DNA from: Actinosomnolentus pattersoniae (SeqCode)
GTDB lineage: Bacteria > Actinomycetota > UBA4738
Direction: 5' to 3'
NCBI GenBank assembly: GCA_013817655.1
Contig: JACDCJ010000071.1
Location: 1 to 8,661 of the forward strand
DNA: 8,661 nucleotides
In this document: one piece after another, positions 7,199 to 8,661 of the stretch
How positions within the stretch are numbered: position 1 is the stretch's first letter
How the letters are laid out: each line of letters begins with the position of its first letter
Position numbers and translations under genes: made by a program
Notes under the pieces: model-generated
What the model was told of the DNA's origin: nothing
Seen by the model: the letters and a program-made list of their open reading frames with translations, nothing else
Databases searched by the model: none

Positions 7199-8307
7199 GC
7201 CGATGCCCCCGTCCCCGTTTCCGCACCTTCAGGGTTGGAAGGTGCCGCAGGGGACTCGTCAGGGGACTCGTCAGGGGACTCGCGAGCCGCCTCGTCCGCT
7301 GAGCTCGGGGGCTGAGCCGCCTCGCCCTCTTCACCGGCCGCAACCCGCTCGGCGACGGGGGTGGCATCGACGTCCGGTCCGGTGGCCACCTCCCCGCCAT
7401 CGGCCGCGGGGCCTTCGGGCGCCGCTGAGGTCTCGTCCACCGCAGCCGCTGAGGTCTCCTCCACGGTTGCCGCTGAGGTCTCGTCCAGGACGTCGCCCAT
7501 CCAGGCGGCCTCCTCCTCGGAGAGTTGTGGGCGGCCCGACGCCTCATCGTCCGGAGTGAACGAGCCGGGCGCGGGCTCCCGCTCGAACTCGGGCCCGGCA
7601 ACGCGGGCCTGCATGCCCTGGTACGCCAGGTACTGCCCCTCCTGCAGAGCATCGGCGACGATCTTCGCGATGAGCGAACACGCCCGGATCGCATCATCGT
7701 TGCCGGGGATGATGTAGTCGACCTCGTCCGGGTCGCAGTTCGAGTCAACGATTGCCACCACCGGGATGCCGAGCTTGCGCGCTTCCTTGACGGCGATGTG
7801 CTCCTTCTTCGTGTCGATGACGAAGATCGCGTTCGGGACCCGTTCCATGTCCTGGATCCCCGAGAGGTTGCGCTCGAGCTTCTCCTTCTCGTGCCGCAGC
7901 TTCAGCGCTTCCTTCTTCGCCAGGAACTCCAGGGCGCCAGAGCGCTCCATGTCCCGGAGCTCTCGAAGGCGCTTCAGCCGTCCGTAGATCGTCTGGAAGT
8001 TCGTCAGCATCCCGCCGAGCCAGCGGTTGTTGACGTACGGCATGCCCACTCGTGATGCCTGCTCGGCGACGGTCTCCTGCGCCTGCTTCTTCGTCCCGAC
8101 GAACAGGACCACCCCGTTCTGGCGCCCGACATCCATCAGGAACTCGTAGGCCTCGTCGAGGCCCGTCAGGGTCTTCTCGAGATCGATGATGTAGATGCCG
8201 GAGCGCTCCCCGAAGATGAACCGCCCCATCTTCGGATTCCAACGCCGCGTCTGGTGCCCGAAATGGACTCCAGCCTCGAGCAACTCCCGCCGCGTGGCGA
8301 CAGGCAT
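7195..8307 (-). CDS. rpsB: 30S ribosomal protein S2 with acidic repeat-bearing C-terminal tail
   Basis: S2 is a late-assembling small-subunit protein near the S1/mRNA exit region. Residues 1 to about 232 form the S2 domain: LLEAGVHFGHQTRRWNPKM (9-27), FVGTKKQAQ (69-77), YVNNRWLGGMLTNFQTI (91-107) and the second signature from P158 to P182 (PNAIFVIDTKKEHIAVKEAR), plus IPGNDDAIRA (200-209). Bacterial S2 is commonly about 230-260 residues, and this one has 370. The extra 140 or so residues are Glu/Asp/Ala/Ser/Pro-rich and probably disordered. They contain three 8-residue repeats around DETSAA (275-298) and a DESP run (about 343-352). The ATG at 8307 is chosen because a strong GGAGG lies 7 nt upstream and the protein then starts with the family's usual short N-terminus; a longer frame from 8367 lacks support. 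It is the first gene of the operon, preceded by a structured leader. Confidence 0.98.
   Translation of the reverse strand: MPVATRRELLEAGVHFGHQTRRWNPKMGRFIFGERSGIYIIDLEKTLTGLDEAYEFLMDVGRQNGVVLFVGTKKQAQETVAEQASRVGMPYVNNRWLGGMLTNFQTIYGRLKRLRELRDMERSGALEFLAKKEALKLRHEKEKLERNLSGIQDMERVPNAIFVIDTKKEHIAVKEARKLGIPVVAIVDSNCDPDEVDYIIPGNDDAIRACSLIAKIVADALQEGQYLAYQGMQARVAGPEFEREPAPGSFTPDDEASGRPQLSEEEAAWMGDVLDETSAATVEETSAAAVDETSAAPEGPAADGGEVATGPDVDATPVAERVAAGEEGEAAQPPSSADEAARESPDESPDESPAAPSNPEGAETGTGASA
7248..7282 (-). repeat. Three tandem copies of a 12-bp repeat in the rpsB tail
   Basis: The plus-strand unit CAGGGGACTCGT occurs at 7248-7259 and 7260-7271, and its first 11 bases recur at 7272-7282. It is in frame and encodes repeated Asp-Glu-Ser-Pro units near the S2 C-terminus. 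Perfect identity suggests recent slippage expansion. Confidence 0.9.
7421..7488 (-). repeat. Three near-identical 24-bp-period repeats in the rpsB tail
   Basis: The plus-strand core GCCGCTGAGGTCTCSTCCA starts at 7421, 7445 and 7469, exactly 24 bp apart, with one variable base (G/C). Because the period is a multiple of three it stays in frame and encodes 8-residue units of the type (D/E)ETSAAxx in the acidic tail of S2. Confidence 0.9.
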
Positions 8308-8421
8308 GATGGTTCCTCCCTCCGGTTCTGGCCTCCGCCGGTTCGACCCCGCCCCGACCCGGTTCACCGGGACCCCGGGACGAGTCCCCGAGCGTGTGTA
8401 TTTGCCGGTGCCTCGCCCGGC
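8308..8421 (-). promoter_or_regulatory. GC-rich structured leader of the rpsB operon
   Basis: If transcription begins just after the -10 box at 8428-8433, the rpsB mRNA has a leader of about 113 nt. It can form several small hairpins: GCCGG/CCGGC at 8404-8421, GGGAC/GTCCC at 8377-8388 and CCCGG-TGAA-CCGGG at 8358-8371. The sequence GAACCGG appears three times on the minus strand (8359-8365, 8338-8344, 8322-8328), the last just upstream of the ribosome binding site. In Enterobacteria the rpsB leader (the t44 RNA region) mediates feedback by S2; a similar role here is only inferred. Some structure is expected by chance at this GC content. Confidence 0.4.
8315..8319 (-). promoter_or_regulatory. 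Strong ribosome binding site of rpsB
   Basis: GGAGG on the minus strand, 7 nt before the ATG at 8307, within GGAGGGAGGAACC. It is the best Shine-Dalgarno match of the window and decides the rpsB start over the longer upstream frame. Confidence 0.85.
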
Positions 8422-8427
8422 GCGGGC

Positions 8428-8433
8428 AGTGTA
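8428..8433 (-). promoter_or_regulatory. Probable -10 element of the rpsB operon promoter
   Basis: TACACT on the minus strand fits the TANNNT pattern of vegetative sigma factors. A poor -35 candidate, TTCCCC, lies 16 nt upstream at 8450-8455, inside the loop of the terminator-like hairpin. High-GC actinobacteria often tolerate weak -35 boxes. The position between the upstream gene and rpsB suits an operon promoter. A second TANNNT-like candidate, TACACA at 8395-8400, is less convincing. Confidence 0.5.
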
Positions 8434-8438
8434 GCAAA

Positions 8439-8464
8439 GCCCCTCGTCGGGGGAACCGAGGGGC
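8439..8464 (-). terminator. Terminator-like hairpin for the gene upstream of rpsB
   Basis: Read on the minus strand, GCCCCTCG and CGAGGGGC form a perfect 8-bp stem around a 10-nt loop, followed by TTTGCT. It starts 14 nt after the TAG of the upstream gene, an ideal place for an intrinsic terminator. The T-run is short, so efficiency is uncertain. The hairpin overlaps the -35/-10 spacer of the proposed rpsB promoter. Confidence 0.55.
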
Positions 8465-8478
8465 GGCGGCCGACTGGT

Positions 8479-8661
8479 CTAGTGGAGAGCGATCACCTCG
8501 TCCGCATGGGCCTTCGGGGCGTAGGTCTCATCCGCGACGAGCAGATGCCGCACGGCGAGCCACCGGTACACGTAGGCCGCCAACACCGAGAGGTGGATGA
8601 AGCTCACGAACAACACGAAGATCCAGACCGTGAGCGACGGCGTCGCGTAGGCAAGCCTGCT
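8479..8661 (-). CDS. Unidentified membrane protein, C-terminal fragment (cut by window edge)
   Basis: A minus-strand frame is open from the window edge to a TAG at 8479-8481, giving the last 60 residues of a protein I do not recognise. It has one clear hydrophobic helix, about residues 11-36 of the fragment (TVWIFVLFVSFIHLSVLAAY), then YRWLAVRHLL and a polar tail with several His and Asp/Glu residues ending VIALH. That is the pattern of a protein finishing with a membrane helix and a short soluble tail. No ATG is present in the fragment, so the start probably lies outside the window. A terminator-like hairpin follows directly, which supports this being a genuine gene end and separate from the rpsB operon. 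Coding status is inferred from the open frame, amino-acid composition and context. Confidence 0.6.
   Translation of the reverse strand, partial: SRLAYATPSLTVWIFVLFVSFIHLSVLAAYVYRWLAVRHLLVADETYAPKAHADEVIALH

Noticed and set aside
7248..7488. Repeat cluster as a possible CRISPR or mobile-element trace
   Set aside because: Repeats are short, in frame, at multiples of three and inside the rpsB reading frame without unique spacers; they are coding repeats.
5781..7748. 655-codon minus-strand frame running through pyrH, tsf and the end of rpsB
   Set aside because: It crosses three well-identified genes in another frame, is dominated by Arg/Pro/Gly/Ala, and shows no family motif. It is a shadow of the true coding frames.

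Overview
The window is about 8.7 kb of very GC-rich bacterial DNA in which every supported gene lies on the minus strand, so transcription runs from high to low coordinates. It holds the classic bacterial translation/membrane cluster rpsB-tsf-pyrH-frr-cdsA-dxr-rseP. A two-component regulator pair follows it, and the C-terminal end of an unrelated small membrane protein precedes it. GC content, GTG starts, TGA/TAG-only stops, the gene order and the RseP and CdsA styles suggest an Actinomycetota-like organism, possibly an uncultured or deep-branching lineage. That placement is inference; no rRNA is present to confirm it.

Layout in transcription order. Positions 8661-8479 are the end of an unidentified membrane protein. 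Positions 8478-8308 hold a terminator-like hairpin abutting a probable -10 box, then a GC-rich leader of about 113 nt with several small hairpins and three GAACCGG repeats, ending in a strong ribosome binding site. Next come rpsB (ribosomal protein S2 with a long acidic repeat-bearing tail), tsf (short-form EF-Ts, ATGA overlap), pyrH (UMP kinase), frr (ribosome recycling factor), cdsA (CDP-diacylglycerol synthase with an acidic N-terminal extension of about 300 residues), dxr (MEP-pathway reductoisomerase) and rseP (site-2 metalloprotease). After an 89-116 nt gap there is an OmpR/PhoB-type response regulator and the first 72 codons of its probable sensor kinase, cut by the window edge.

The genes join translation (S2, EF-Ts, RRF), pyrimidine nucleotide supply (UMP kinase), phospholipid precursor synthesis (CdsA), isoprenoid precursor synthesis (Dxr) and membrane proteolysis (RseP), a combination widely conserved as a growth-linked operon. 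The unusual parts are the long acidic low-complexity extensions on both S2 and CdsA, the structured leader before rpsB, and a two-component system where ispG is often found in related clusters. I do not see a wholly new system, mobile element, CRISPR array or RNA gene. No gene-free stretch exceeds 300 bases; the longest is 8308-8478.
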